Shown: positions 20,534 to 29,074, counted from the first letter of the stretch. The stretch: 49,701 nucleotides of DNA from Actinospica acidithermotolerans (GCF_018139625.1 NZ_JAGSOH010000048.1:1-49701); one strand, 5' to 3'. Translations and numbers: made by a program. The notes: generated by a model from the letters alone, not told the origin.

Positions 20534-20930
20534 GCGATCGGCCGCCTTCCTGCAATCCGGCCGCGGTTGTCGCCTCTGCAGGGGCGGCAGAGGAACGGGT
20601 GCGATCGGCCGCCTTCCCGTGATCCGGTCATGGCTGTCACGTCTGCCGCGGCAGATGGGGACGGATGCGATCGGCCGTCTTCCTGCAATCCGGCCGCGGT
20701 TGCCGCCTCTGCCGCGGCAGATGGGGACGGATGCGATCGGCCGCCTTCCCGTGATCCGGCCGCGGTTGTCGCCTCTGCCGCGGCAGATGGGGACGGATGC
20801 GATCGGCCGCCTTCCCGTGATCCGGCCGCGGTTGTCGCCTCTGCCGCGGTAGTCGGGAACGGGTGCGACGGAACGCCTTCCCGTGATCCGGTCATGGCTG
20901 GCACCTCTGCTGCGGCGGCCGGGGAACGGA
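20534..20930. repeat. Array of six 66-bp tandem repeats
   Basis: Units begin GCGATCGG or GCGACGG at 20534 (67 bp), 20601, 20667, 20733, 20799 and 20865 (66 bp each). Units 3-5 are nearly identical and the outer ones diverge. Each contains GCCTCTGCCGCGGCAGA, itself partly palindromic. Since 66 is a multiple of 3, open frames run through the array on both strands without stops. No spacer variation, so it is a minisatellite and not a CRISPR. Confidence 0.9.
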
Positions 20931-20956
20931 TGACGTGCGGCGTCCGTCCAAGCGGC

Positions 20957-21208
20957 ATGACCGCATTGCGCGCTGCCCTTCTCGCGGCGGCGTTCCTCCT
21001 CGCGCTGGCCGCTCCGGTGATCTACTTCGTCCACGTTCGCGAGTCGATCCCCGGGATGCACTGCATGGCGTACGGGCCGAACGGCCCGGTCTGCCCGGCC
21101 GCGAGATACGTGCGTCACACCGGGCTCGCGACGGGCGCGGCGCTGCTCGCCCTCCTGCTCGTCGGCGGCGCCGCGTTCCTGCCGCGGCGCCGCCGGAACC
21201 GCGGCTGA
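20957..21208 (+). CDS. Small two-TM membrane protein
   Basis: The predicted 83-aa protein has two hydrophobic helices ([20 protein letters not shown] and [16 protein letters not shown]). A short loop between them holds two cysteines ([13 protein letters not shown]), and the tail is RRRRNRG. The frame is open upstream through the 66-bp repeats, so a longer 213-aa product with 22-residue repeats is formally possible. The ATG at 20957 starts the part with protein-like composition. No family recognised. Confidence 0.55.
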   Translation: MTALRAALLAAAFLLALAAPVIYFVHVRESIPGMHCMAYGPNGPVCPAARYVRHTGLATGAALLALLLVGGAAFLPRRRRNRG

Positions 21209-21290
21209 CCTGCCGGGGAACACGGCGCATCGGCCACTCGTTGATCCGGTGTCCAGTGCTCGGCCGGCCGTCGGTTCGGCGAGTGGGCCT

Positions 21291-21315
21291 AAGTTGACAG
21301 GCTCTGTGTCAACTT
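21291..21315. promoter_or_regulatory. Inverted repeat upstream of sigE
   Basis: AAGTTGACA and TGTCAACTT are perfect 9-bp arms around a 7-nt spacer, about 85 bp upstream of the sigE start. The left arm contains TTGACA, a consensus -35 hexamer, so a bound regulator could block a housekeeping promoter. Confidence 0.6.
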
Positions 21316-21398
21316 TCAGGCCGTTCTCAGGCGTGGCGAAGGGGCAGCAGGCTATGGTGTCTAGTGCAGCGGTACTCGAAAAACGAGGAGGTCGTGCC

Positions 21399-22139
21399 GT
21401 GGCGCTCGGGGGCGATGCTGACCACACTGGAGCCGACGCGGCGGATGCGGACGGAACGCAGCCGGCGCAGTCCGGCGCGCAGCCGGACGAGTCCGTCCAG
21501 CCGCGGGCCGGCGAGAGCTCCGCGGGCCTCGGGCCGAGCCCCGTCGACTGGACCCCGCCGTCCTGGGAAGAGGTCGTGCGGACCCACTCGGCGCGGGTGT
21601 ACCGGCTGGCCTACCGCCTCACCGGCGACCGGCACGATGCCGAGGACCTCACGCAGGAGGTCTTCGTCCGCGTCTTCCGCTCGCTGAGCACCTACGCCCC
21701 GGGCACCTTCGAGGGCTGGCTGCACCGGATCACCACGAACCTCTTCCTCGACCAGGCCCGGCGCAAGTCGCGGATCCGCTTCGAGGGCCTCGCGGAGGAC
21801 GCCGCCGAGCGGCTGCCCGGCCGCGAGCCGACGCCCGCGCAGGCGTATTTCGACACGCACCTCGACGGCGACATCGAGGCGGCGCTCGCGGCGCTGCCGC
21901 CGGAGTTCCGCGCCGCGGTCGTGCTCTGCGACATAGAGGGCCTCTCCTACGAGGAGATCGCCGCGACCCTCGGGGTCAAGCTCGGCACCGTCCGCTCCCG
22001 GATTCACCGCGGCCGCGCCCAGCTGCGCGCCGCGCTCGCCCACCGCGACCCGCGCAACGCGGAGGCGGACGAGGCGATCGACCCGTTGGAGGAGACCCAG
22101 GGCGGCAGCCGGGGTCGTGGCGGCAAGGGAGCCCGCTGA
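21399..22139 (+). CDS. sigE: ECF sigma factor, SigE-like
   Basis: This 246-aa extracytoplasmic-function sigma factor has a disordered acidic N-terminus of about 45 residues. Region 2 follows ([20 protein letters not shown]), then region 4 with the helix-turn-helix ([20 protein letters not shown]). The order sigE / anti-sigma / tatB / mrp matches the envelope-stress locus known in mycobacteria and streptomycetes, though no htrA lies between. GTG 21399 was chosen for GAGGAGG seven bases upstream. The anti-sigma gene starts 2 bp after its stop. Confidence 0.88.
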   Translation: MALGGDADHTGADAADADGTQPAQSGAQPDESVQPRAGESSAGLGPSPVDWTPPSWEEVVRTHSARVYRLAYRLTGDRHDAEDLTQEVFVRVFRSLSTYAPGTFEGWLHRITTNLFLDQARRKSRIRFEGLAEDAAERLPGREPTPAQAYFDTHLDGDIEAALAALPPEFRAAVVLCDIEGLSYEEIAATLGVKLGTVRSRIHRGRAQLRAALAHRDPRNAEADEAIDPLEETQGGSRGRGGKGAR

Positions 22140-22141
22140 TC

Positions 22142-22639
22142 ATGGCACTGTTCGGCGACCACCTCGGCCCGCGTCTCGCCGCGCTCGTCGACGGCGAGCT
22201 CTCCCATGACGACCGCGACCGCGCCCTCGCGCACATCGCCGGCTGCGCCCAGTGCCGCAGCCTGGTCGAGTCCGAGCGCGCGCTGAAGAACCAGCTCGGC
22301 GCGATGGCGATGCCCGAGCCCTCGGCCCGCCTGATGGCCGCGCTCTTCCAGATCCCCCAGTCGCACGGCAACCGCCGCGACTCCGACGACCCGCCCTCCG
22401 GCGGGGCCGGCGGAGGCGGCGGCCGCTCCGGCGCGCTCGGCGGTCTGTTCGGCCGCTCCGCGGCCTTCCTGCCGGAGTTCGCGGTCGGGCTGCGCCCGCT
22501 GTCCTCGCCCTCGGGCGAGCCGGAGGGCGAGGACCCGGCCGGCCACGGCTTCGCGCGCGTCGGCCAGTTCCCCTCGCCCGCGCGGGCGGAGTACCCGCAG
22601 CCGGTGCTGAGCCTGCGCCCGGCGTGGTTCGTCAAGTAG
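22142..22639 (+). CDS. Zinc-binding anti-sigma factor (RseA-like)
   Basis: The 165-aa protein starts with a putative zf-HC2 anti-sigma domain. His31, Cys35 and Cys38 in HIAGCAQC form the H-x3-C-x2-C zinc motif that binds the partner sigma factor and may release it on oxidation. No TM helix is seen, so it is cytoplasmic. The remainder is Gly/Pro-rich with a conserved-looking end (RPAWFVK). The start 2 bp after the sigE stop implies translational coupling. The 3' end of the gene is repeated downstream. Confidence 0.87.
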   Translation: MALFGDHLGPRLAALVDGELSHDDRDRALAHIAGCAQCRSLVESERALKNQLGAMAMPEPSARLMAALFQIPQSHGNRRDSDDPPSGGAGGGGGRSGALGGLFGRSAAFLPEFAVGLRPLSSPSGEPEGEDPAGHGFARVGQFPSPARAEYPQPVLSLRPAWFVK

Positions 22640-22839
22640 TCCGCACGCACCGAGTAGTCCGCACAAGCCAAATAGTCCGCGCGCACCAAGTGGTCCGCGC
22701 GAGCGGTTAGCCGCGGCCGGTGCTGAGCATGCGCCCGGCGTGGTTCGTCAAGTAGCCCTCGCGCACCAAGTGGTCCGCGCGGGCGGAGTACCCGCGGCCG
22801 GTGCTGAGCCTGCGCCCGGCGTCGTTCGTCAAGTGGTCC
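22577..22839. repeat. Repeated 3' end of the anti-sigma gene and 18-bp tandem units
   Basis: The last ~60 bases of the gene (coding EYPQPVLSLRPAWFVK) recur after the stop at about 22695-22755 and 22775-22834, the two downstream copies about 80 bp apart. Copy 3 still reads EYPRPVLSLRPASFVK; copy 2 carries a 1-bp indel and a stop. Between copies 1 and 2 four 18-bp units of the type GTAGTCCGCACGCACCGA run from 22636 to 22707. The 413-bp gap before tatB contains nothing else recognisable. Confidence 0.85.
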
Positions 22840-23051
22840 ACACACACGCTCGACCACTGACGCGCCCGGCCGGACGGCCGGGCGCGCCGTTCGTGTAACA
22901 GCTGCGCTCCGAGTTCCCCATCCGGGATGCGATGTTCGGGGAGCCTCTGTCACCGGGCGGGTATCGGGGATTACTGTGGAAGGCGACACAGACCTGCCGC
23001 GCCGACGCCCCGCCCCGCAGAGCCGCGCCTGAGACCCGCCGGAGCCTTGCG

Positions 23052-23456
23052 ATGTTCTTCGACTTGTCCCTGCCCGAGATAGTCGTGCTCCTCGGGCTCG
23101 GCGTGGTTCTGTTCGGTCCTGACAAGCTGCCGCAGGCGGCCGCGAGCGCGGCCCGGTTCCTGCGCCAGGTGCGGGCGTTCAGCGACAACGCGCGCGAGGA
23201 TCTGCGCAAGGAACTCGGTCCGGAGTTCGACGGCCTCAACTTCGAGGACCTCAACCCGAAGACCTTCGTGCGCAAGAACCTGCTCGGCGAGGGCGAGGAG
23301 CTGCGCGACCTGCGCAAGGACATCAACGGCACCCTGAACGAGGCGGCCAGCCTCAACGCGGCCGCCGTCCCCGCCCCGCGGCCGACCGCCGCCGCCAACG
23401 GGAGCGCCGCGCTCCCGGCGGGCGAGCAGCCGCCGTACGACGCCGACGCCACCTGA
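23052..23456 (+). CDS. tatB: TatB-like twin-arginine translocase subunit
   Basis: The protein has 134 aa: a short N-terminal TM helix (PEIVVLLGLGVVLFGPDKLP) with the Gly-Pro hinge, an amphipathic helix (ASAARFLRQVRAFSDNARED) and an acidic, then Ala/Pro-rich tail. This is the TatA/B fold; the length and position behind a sigE / anti-sigma pair support TatB. It would pair with a TatC encoded elsewhere to receive folded substrates. ATG 23052 has GGAG upstream. Confidence 0.9.
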   Translation: MFFDLSLPEIVVLLGLGVVLFGPDKLPQAAASAARFLRQVRAFSDNAREDLRKELGPEFDGLNFEDLNPKTFVRKNLLGEGEELRDLRKDINGTLNEAASLNAAAVPAPRPTAAANGSAALPAGEQPPYDADAT

Positions 23457-23545
23457 TCGCCGCCGGTCCCGCGATCCGCTCCCGCCGAGGGAGCGCCGGG
23501 CCCGCGGCGCGGGGCGTCGCCCGGCAGAAGGATTGCGAGGACCGG

Positions 23546-24217
23546 ATGCTCGGTCAGAATCCGCCTGAGACCGCCGGCTTCTCCCCGGACGGCACCGAGG
23601 GCCTCGACGGCCCCGAGTCCGGCCGGGCCGACGCGCTCTCCGGCTTCATCTCCTCCGGCCTGCCCTGGTACGGCCTGGACGCCGGCTGGCAGGGCGCGCG
23701 CGACCTCGGCTCGGTGAGCACCGGGCCGGACGGGATCGTGGAGTTCGGCACGCTGCGGCACGGCGACCCGCCGGCGACCCGCCCGGACTCGCGGGCCCAG
23801 CGGCGCTCCGTCACCGTGCTGACGATGGCCAGGCTCGGCCGCCGCCCGGTCTACAAGCCCGGCGGCGAGCAGGCCGGCACGGTCGAGGCGATGACCGTCG
23901 GCTCGGCGGCCGCCCTCGCCGGGGTCGGCCTGGTCCAGGACAACTGGCCCTGGGACCTGGAGACGAGCCTGCGCCAGCAGTGGCTGGACCAGCAGGTCGA
24001 GCTGGCCTACCAGGTCTCCGACTCGCTGGCCGGCCCGCCGTGGCAGCCGCTCACCCTCCCCGTCGGCCAGCAGCAGCAGCCGTTCCACTACCGCGAGTCC
24101 CCGTACGGCTGGGTGATGGCCGCGTCCCGGCCGGACTGCTTTCTCGCCGCCTACGGGCGCGGCGTGTCGGCGTACTCGCTGGCCTTCGTGCGGGTCGATC
24201 CGCGGCTCTACGGCTGA
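23546..24217 (+). CDS. Conserved hypothetical between tatB and mrp
   Basis: The 223-aa soluble protein has no signal peptide, TM helix or catalytic motif that I recognise. A Gly/Asp-rich N-terminus is followed by a mixed alpha/beta region ending in YGWVMAASRPDCFLAAYGRG and AFVRVDPRLYG. The composition is ordinary for the genome, and ATG 23546 is preceded by GCGAGGACCGG. Its place in the tatB operon suggests a link with envelope or secretion, but no function can be given. Confidence 0.7.
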   Translation: MLGQNPPETAGFSPDGTEGLDGPESGRADALSGFISSGLPWYGLDAGWQGARDLGSVSTGPDGIVEFGTLRHGDPPATRPDSRAQRRSVTVLTMARLGRRPVYKPGGEQAGTVEAMTVGSAAALAGVGLVQDNWPWDLETSLRQQWLDQQVELAYQVSDSLAGPPWQPLTLPVGQQQQPFHYRESPYGWVMAASRPDCFLAAYGRGVSAYSLAFVRVDPRLYG

Positions 24218-24237
24218 ACCGCGGCTGGAAAAGCGGC

Positions 24238-24267
24238 GGACCCCGGCGGATGACTCCGCCGGGGTCC
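24238..24267. terminator. Bidirectional terminator
   Basis: A perfect 13-bp stem GGACCCCGGCGGA with a TGAC loop lies between the tatB-side genes and the convergent mrp gene. Confidence 0.88.
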
Positions 24268-24310
24268 GATCCCGCTATGACAGGTCGTCAGCTTACCGTG
24301 TCCGGGAAGA

Positions 24311-25456
24311 TCATCTTCCCGCGGGCGAGACGCTGAGCGACATGCCGACCAGACCGCGCGAACGGACCGTCAGCTTCTCCGCCACCGAGCACAGCACCTG
24401 CGAGGCCGCGGCCTCGGGCTCGGCGAGCACGACCGGCACGCCGCCGTCGCCGCCCTCGCGCAGCCGCAGGTCGATCGGGATCTGCCCGAGCAGCGGCACG
24501 GTGGTGCCGGTGACCCGGCTGAGCGCGTCGGCCACGGTCTGCCCGCCGCCGCTGCCGAAGACCTCGACCTTCTCGTCGCAGTGCGGGCAGGGTATCCAGG
24601 ACATGTTCTCCACGACGCCCGCGATCCGCTGCCGGGTCTGCAGCGCGATGGTGCCGGCCCGCTCGGCCACCTCGGCCGCGGCCTGCTGCGGCGTGGTGAC
24701 CACCAGGATCTCCGCGTTCGGCACGAGCTGGGCGACGGAGATCGCCACGTCGCCGGTGCCCGGCGGCAGGTCCAGCAGCAGCACGTCCAGGTCGCCCCAG
24801 TAGACGTCGGCGAGGAACTGCTGCAGCGCGCGGTGCAGCATCGGGCCGCGCCAGACCACCGGCTCGTTGCCCGGGGTGAACATGCCGATCGAGATGACCC
24901 GCACGTCGTGCGCGACCGGCGCCATGATCATGTCCTGCACCTGGGTCGGCCGCTCGGTCACGCCCAGCATCCGCGGCACCGAGTGGCCGTAGATGTCGGC
25001 GTCCACGATGCCGACCTTCAGGCCCTTGGCCGCCATCGCCGCCGCGAGGTTCACCGTCACGGAGCTCTTGCCGACGCCGCCCTTGCCGGAGGCCACCGCG
25101 AACACCCGGGTCAGCGAGCCCGGCTTGGCGAACGGGATCTCCCGCTCGGCCCGCCCGCCGCGCAGCGTCGCCTGCAGCTCCTGCCGCTGCTCCTGGCTCA
25201 TCACGTCCATCTCGACGGCGACGGAGGTGATCCCGTCCAGCGCGCCGACCTCGGCGGTGATGTCGGTGCGCAGCTTGTCCTTGAGCGGGCAGCCGGCCAC
25301 GGTCAGGTAGATGGCCACGTTCGCCGCGCCCGCGGCGTCGACGGCCACCGATTTCACCATGCCGATCTCGGTGATCGGGCGGCGGATCTCAGGATCCTGC
25401 ACGCGCGCGAGCGCGGCGCGGATCTGCTCTTCGGTGACGACGGAGGCGGCTGTCAT
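24311..25456 (-). CDS. mrp: Mrp/NBP35 (ApbC) iron-sulfur carrier P-loop ATPase
   Basis: The 381-aa protein has an N-terminal DUF59/MIP18 domain (about 8-85, with AGCPLKD). A ParA/MinD-like ATPase follows, with the deviant Walker A SGKGGVGKSS at 123-132 and DADIYGHSVPRMLG. The CPHC at Cys290/Cys293 bridges an Fe-S cluster in the dimer. It is thought to carry Fe-S clusters to apoproteins. ATG 25456 or the in-frame ATG 25465 is the start; the open frame further upstream is not homologous. Confidence 0.92.
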   Translation of the reverse strand: MTAASVVTEEQIRAALARVQDPEIRRPITEIGMVKSVAVDAAGAANVAIYLTVAGCPLKDKLRTDITAEVGALDGITSVAVEMDVMSQEQRQELQATLRGGRAEREIPFAKPGSLTRVFAVASGKGGVGKSSVTVNLAAAMAAKGLKVGIVDADIYGHSVPRMLGVTERPTQVQDMIMAPVAHDVRVISIGMFTPGNEPVVWRGPMLHRALQQFLADVYWGDLDVLLLDLPPGTGDVAISVAQLVPNAEILVVTTPQQAAAEVAERAGTIALQTRQRIAGVVENMSWIPCPHCDEKVEVFGSGGGQTVADALSRVTGTTVPLLGQIPIDLRLREGGDGGVPVVLAEPEAAASQVLCSVAEKLTVRSRGLVGMSLSVSPAGR

Positions 25457-25491
25457 ACCGCCCATACTAATCAGTAACCGGACGGGGCCGG

Positions 25492-26037
25492 TCACCGATC
25501 CTCGGCGCGCGCCTGATCCAGCTCCTTGAACAGCGACTGCAGCTCGGAGCGCAGGAAGTCGCGGGTGGCCACGTCGTTGACCGCGAGCCGCAGCGAGGCG
25601 ACCTCGCGCAGCAGGTACTCGGTGTTGGCTATGTTCTGCTCGTCCCGGCTGCGGTCCTGCTCGGCCTGCACCTTGTCCCGGTCCGCCTGCCGGTTCTGCG
25701 CGAGCAGGATCAGCGGCGCGGCGTACGCGGCCTGGGTGGAGAACGCCAGGTTCAGCAGGATGAAGGGGTACGGGTCCCAGCGGATGCCGCGGGTGACGAC
25801 CAGGATGTTCAGCGCGATCCAGACGATCACGATCGCGGTCTGGATCACCAGGTACTGCGCGGTGCCGAAGAAGCGGGCGAGGTCCTCGGAGGCCTGGCCG
25901 AACTTCTCGACGTCGACCTTCATCCTCGGGCGCAGCGAGGGGCGCGGCCGCAGGGCCTTGGGCTGATCCAGCCGCAAGCCCTCTGCGAGCTCGGCACGCC
26001 GGCGCCGGTGCGTGCGCTCGTTCTCCTGCGCGGTCAC
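25492..26037 (-). CDS. DUF1003 membrane protein
   Basis: The 181-aa protein has two TM helices (TAIVIVWIALNILVV and FILLNLAFSTQAAYAAPLILL) and a conserved NRQADRDK motif. A long C-terminal coiled coil follows, the DUF1003 layout. Its GTG start overlaps the stop of the upstream MgtE-N/CBS gene as GTGA (26034-26037), so translation is coupled. The constant pairing in actinobacteria suggests joint work with that cytosolic partner. Function unknown. Confidence 0.88.
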   Translation of the reverse strand: MTAQENERTHRRRRAELAEGLRLDQPKALRPRPSLRPRMKVDVEKFGQASEDLARFFGTAQYLVIQTAIVIVWIALNILVVTRGIRWDPYPFILLNLAFSTQAAYAAPLILLAQNRQADRDKVQAEQDRSRDEQNIANTEYLLREVASLRLAVNDVATRDFLRSELQSLFKELDQARAEDR

Positions 26038-27338
26038 GGCTGAACCTCCTCACTGTCCTCGTGGTGCAGTTCGCGGTGCCGCCAGTCGGCGGGCAGCACG
26101 TGGTCGAGCACGTCGTCGACGGTGATCGCGCCGAGCAGGTGCCCGGCCTGGTCCACCACGGCCGCCGCGACCAGGTTGTACGTCGCCATGAACGAGGTGA
26201 CCTCGTGCAGCGGCTGCTCGGCGCGCAGCGCCTCGATGCCGGTGTCCACCGCCGCGCTCACCAGCGTCGAGGGGGGCTCGCGCAGCAATCGTTGGAAGTG
26301 CACGGTGCCGAGGTAGCGGCCGGTGGGCGTCTCCAGCGGGGCGCGGCACACGTAGACCTGGCTGGCCAGCGCGGGGGAGAGCTCGGGCGTGCGGATCCTG
26401 GCCAGCGCCTCGGCCACCGTCGCGTCCGGCGGCAGGATGATCGGCTCGCTGGTCATCAGGCCGCCGGCCACGTCGTCCGAGTAGCTCAGCAGCCGCCGGA
26501 CCGGGGCCGCCTCGTCCGGCTCCATCAGCTCGAGCAGCCGCTCGGCCTCCTCCGCCGGCAGGTCGCCGAGCAGGTCCGCCGCGTCGTCCGGGTCCATCTC
26601 CTCGAGCACGTCGGCCGCGCGCTCCACCTCGAGCCGCGCCAGGATCTCCAGCTGGTCGCCCTCGGGCAGCTCCTCGAGCACGTCGGCCAGCCGCTCGTCG
26701 TCGAGGGCGGCGATGACCTCGCTGCGGCGCCGCGGGTTGAGCTCGTGCACGGCGCGGGCGACGTCGGCCGGGCGCATCTGGTCGAAGGTGGCCAGCAGCG
26801 CGGCGGCCTCCTGCTGGCCGGGCTCGGGCGCGCCGAACCCGCTCAGCGACTCCCAGTCCACGATGACGCTCTCGCCGCGGCGCCGCAGGCCCTTGCCCGG
26901 GTACTGCACGAAGACCTTGACGACCTCCCAGTCGCCGGGGCCGGTCTGCTCGATGGCGACGTCCTTGACCTGGACCTCGTCCTTGCCCTCGTCGCGGGAG
27001 AGCAGCCGCACCCGGCGGTCGAGCAGCTCCGCCAGCACCAGCGTCTCGTTCGGGCGCTGCTGGAACCGCCGCATGTTGATCAGGCCGGACGAGATGACCT
27101 GGCCGTTCTCAATCGCGGTGACCCGGGTGATGGGCAGGAAGATCCGCCGCTTGCCGGTGACCTCGGCGACCAGGCCGAGCACCCGCGGGCGCTCGTGCGC
27201 CTCCAGCGGAAGCTGCACGATGACGTCGCGGACCCGGCCGACCTGGTCGCCGTCCTGGTCGAAGACCGCCTTGCCGGCCAGATGCGACACGAAGATCCGG
27301 GCGTTCGCCTTGGTAGACCCGATCTTCGCCACCCACAT
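26034..27338 (-). CDS. MgtE N-terminal and CBS domain protein with PRC-barrel-like head
   Basis: The 434-aa soluble protein consists of a PRC-barrel-like N-terminal region (DQDGDQVGRVRDVIV, about 20-160), an MgtE intracellular N domain (RADVLEEMDPDDAADLLGDL-like superhelix, about 180-300) and a CBS pair (VAGGLMTSEPI onward, ending AITVDDVLDHVLP). The transmembrane part of MgtE is missing, so it is not itself a magnesium channel. It is probably a Mg/nucleotide-responsive regulator acting with the coupled DUF1003 membrane protein. Confidence 0.88.
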   Translation of the reverse strand: MWVAKIGSTKANARIFVSHLAGKAVFDQDGDQVGRVRDVIVQLPLEAHERPRVLGLVAEVTGKRRIFLPITRVTAIENGQVISSGLINMRRFQQRPNETLVLAELLDRRVRLLSRDEGKDEVQVKDVAIEQTGPGDWEVVKVFVQYPGKGLRRRGESVIVDWESLSGFGAPEPGQQEAAALLATFDQMRPADVARAVHELNPRRRSEVIAALDDERLADVLEELPEGDQLEILARLEVERAADVLEEMDPDDAADLLGDLPAEEAERLLELMEPDEAAPVRRLLSYSDDVAGGLMTSEPIILPPDATVAEALARIRTPELSPALASQVYVCRAPLETPTGRYLGTVHFQRLLREPPSTLVSAAVDTGIEALRAEQPLHEVTSFMATYNLVAAAVVDQAGHLLGAITVDDVLDHVLPADWRHRELHHEDSEEVQP

Positions 27339-27449
27339 GCCTTTCGCCCGGGAACCGTGCTGGTCCCACGCCTGCTCCTGCGCTCAGGCTATGGGTACCG
27401 CGGCATGTCGGGCAATCCGTGGCCACGGTGGGCCGCCGGGGGTGAACTC

Positions 27450-27989
27450 TCAGCGAACGCGGCGGGTCACGGTCGTGGCCGGGCCGGACTGCACGGCCGC
27501 GGCCCCGCTGCCGCGCGCGTAGCGTCCCGGGCCCTCGAGCAGCGGCCCCTGCGGTGCGATCCGGAAGATCGCGGACCGCTCGGCCCAGCGCTCCGGCTGG
27601 CCCTCGCCGTCGTGCGCGTTCAGCCGCTTGCCGTGCAGCGTGGGGACGACCTCGGCCCACTCGGCGGTGTCCGGCAGCACCCGGCCGACCAGCCCGGACC
27701 AGGTGGCCAGCCGGCCGCCCTTGTCCTTGGAGCGCACGGTGACCCGCACCAGCTGGCCGTCGGACAGGCCCGGCACGTTCTGCTCGCCGCCGCCGGTGAC
27801 CAGGTACACCGCGCCGCGGCCCTCGTGCTCCTGCCAGACGTGCCACACCGCGCGGTCGCGCAGCCCGGGCACGGCGATCCACAGCAGGCTCGACTTCTTA
27901 CAGGCCTCCTCGACGAGCGAGAAGTCGGGCAGGGAGAGCGTGGCTGCGGCACCGTGTGAGAGCGGAGCCGGGGACTGCGGCGGGGTCAT
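27450..27989 (-). CDS. Conserved hypothetical, possible split beta-barrel
   Basis: The 179-aa protein has no TM helix. The middle has alternating strands (LLWIAVPG, AVYLVTGGGEQ, LVRVTVRSKD, ATWSGLVGRVLP), loosely like the PNPOx-type split barrel, but no cofactor motif is certain. It ends in a Val-Thr-Arg-Arg basic tail. ATG 27989 has GGGAAAG upstream; GTG 28007 is an alternative. It lies in the same orientation as the MgtE-N/CBS gene 110 bp away. Confidence 0.6.
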   Translation of the reverse strand: MTPPQSPAPLSHGAAATLSLPDFSLVEEACKKSSLLWIAVPGLRDRAVWHVWQEHEGRGAVYLVTGGGEQNVPGLSDGQLVRVTVRSKDKGGRLATWSGLVGRVLPDTAEWAEVVPTLHGKRLNAHDGEGQPERWAERSAIFRIAPQGPLLEGPGRYARGSGAAAVQSGPATTVTRRVR

Positions 27990-28174
27990 GGTCAAAGACT
28001 TTCCCACAGTGCTCTGCGGCGCCTGTCAGTGGGACGGCTTGTAGAAGTTCGCGGGTCACGTGGTATCCGCCGGATCCGCTTGTACCCTGGTGGCATCCCC
28101 ACCGTCACAGGTCCCCGCTGGAGCTACCCCTGACCACGACCGCGCCCGCCGCCCCGATATCCGCGCCCTCTGCG

Positions 28175-29074
28175 GTGCACCGCCCCGCCAGGGCGGACGT
28201 CCCGACACTCGTCGTCGGGGTCCTCGGCGTCGGCACCTCGGGGCCGCTCATCGCCGCCACCCGCGCGCCCTCGCTCGCGATCGCGTTCTGGCGCAACGCG
28301 ATCGGCGCCGCCGTGCTCGCGCCCTACGCGCTGCTGCGCCACCGCGCGGAGCTGCGCTCGCTCAGCCGCGGGCAGTGGCTGCTCGCGCTGGCCTCGGGCC
28401 TCTGCCTCGGCCTGCACTTCTCCACCTGGACGCCCAGCCTGACGATGACGTCGGTCGCCTCGGCCACGGCGTTCGCGGCGACGCAGCCGATCTTCGCGGC
28501 GCTGATCGCCCGGCTGCGCGGCGAGCACGTGGCCCGGCGCGCGTGGACCGGCATCCTGGTCTCGGTGCTCGGCGTCGTCGCGCTCTCCGGCGTCGACCTG
28601 AGGCTCTCGCTGCACGCGTTCCTCGGCGATCTGCTGGCGCTCGCCGCGGCCGTTCTCGCGGCGATCTATATGACGCTCGGCTCCAAGGTGCGCCAAACGG
28701 TGTCGCTGACGCCGTACGCGACCGTGTGCTACGGCACCGCCTCGTGCACGCTCGCGCTGATCGCCGCCGTCGGCGGCCAGCACCTGCTCGGCTTCGGCTC
28801 GAACGCGTGGCTGAAGATCCTCGCGCTCACGGCCGGCGCGCAGTTGCTCGGCCACACCATGTTCAACCGCGCGCTGAAGACGACGAGCGCGACCGTCGTA
28901 TCCGTCGTCATCCTGCTCGAGGTGCCGATCGCCGCGCTGCTCGCGGCCGTCTGGCTCGGGCAGGTGCCGAGCATCTGGGCGCTGCCGGGCGCGGTGCTGA
29001 TCCTCGCCGGACTCGTCGCGGTAGGCACGGCGAGTGGCGCGCATCACGAAGCGGACCCTGCTACCGGCGGGTAA
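28175..29074 (+). CDS. EamA/DMT-family transporter
   Basis: About ten hydrophobic segments in two homologous EamA halves mark a drug/metabolite-transporter permease, beginning VPTLVVGVLGVGTSGP. SVASATAFAATQPIFAALIA is the first EamA repeat end and SVVILLEVPIAALLAAVWLG the second. The GTG at 28175 is the first ordinary in-frame start, but it has no ribosome binding site. A CTG at 28130 with GGAG six bases before it would give a natural-looking N-terminus (TTTAPAAP). Substrate unknown. Confidence 0.82.
   Translation: MHRPARADVPTLVVGVLGVGTSGPLIAATRAPSLAIAFWRNAIGAAVLAPYALLRHRAELRSLSRGQWLLALASGLCLGLHFSTWTPSLTMTSVASATAFAATQPIFAALIARLRGEHVARRAWTGILVSVLGVVALSGVDLRLSLHAFLGDLLALAAAVLAAIYMTLGSKVRQTVSLTPYATVCYGTASCTLALIAAVGGQHLLGFGSNAWLKILALTAGAQLLGHTMFNRALKTTSATVVSVVILLEVPIAALLAAVWLGQVPSIWALPGAVLILAGLVAVGTASGAHHEADPATGG

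Noticed and set aside
20534-20930. Possible CRISPR array
   Set aside because: The units are contiguous and 66 bp long, with no unique spacers between constant repeats.
20525-21427. Long minus-strand open frame with repeated TGRRPIA units
   Set aside because: It exists because the 66-bp repeat is a multiple of three and GC-rich; outside the repeat it has no protein-like composition or start signal.
22636-22707. 18-bp repeats as CRISPR-like or iteron origin
   Set aside because: There are no spacers, no replication gene nearby, and the units derive from the duplicated gene end.
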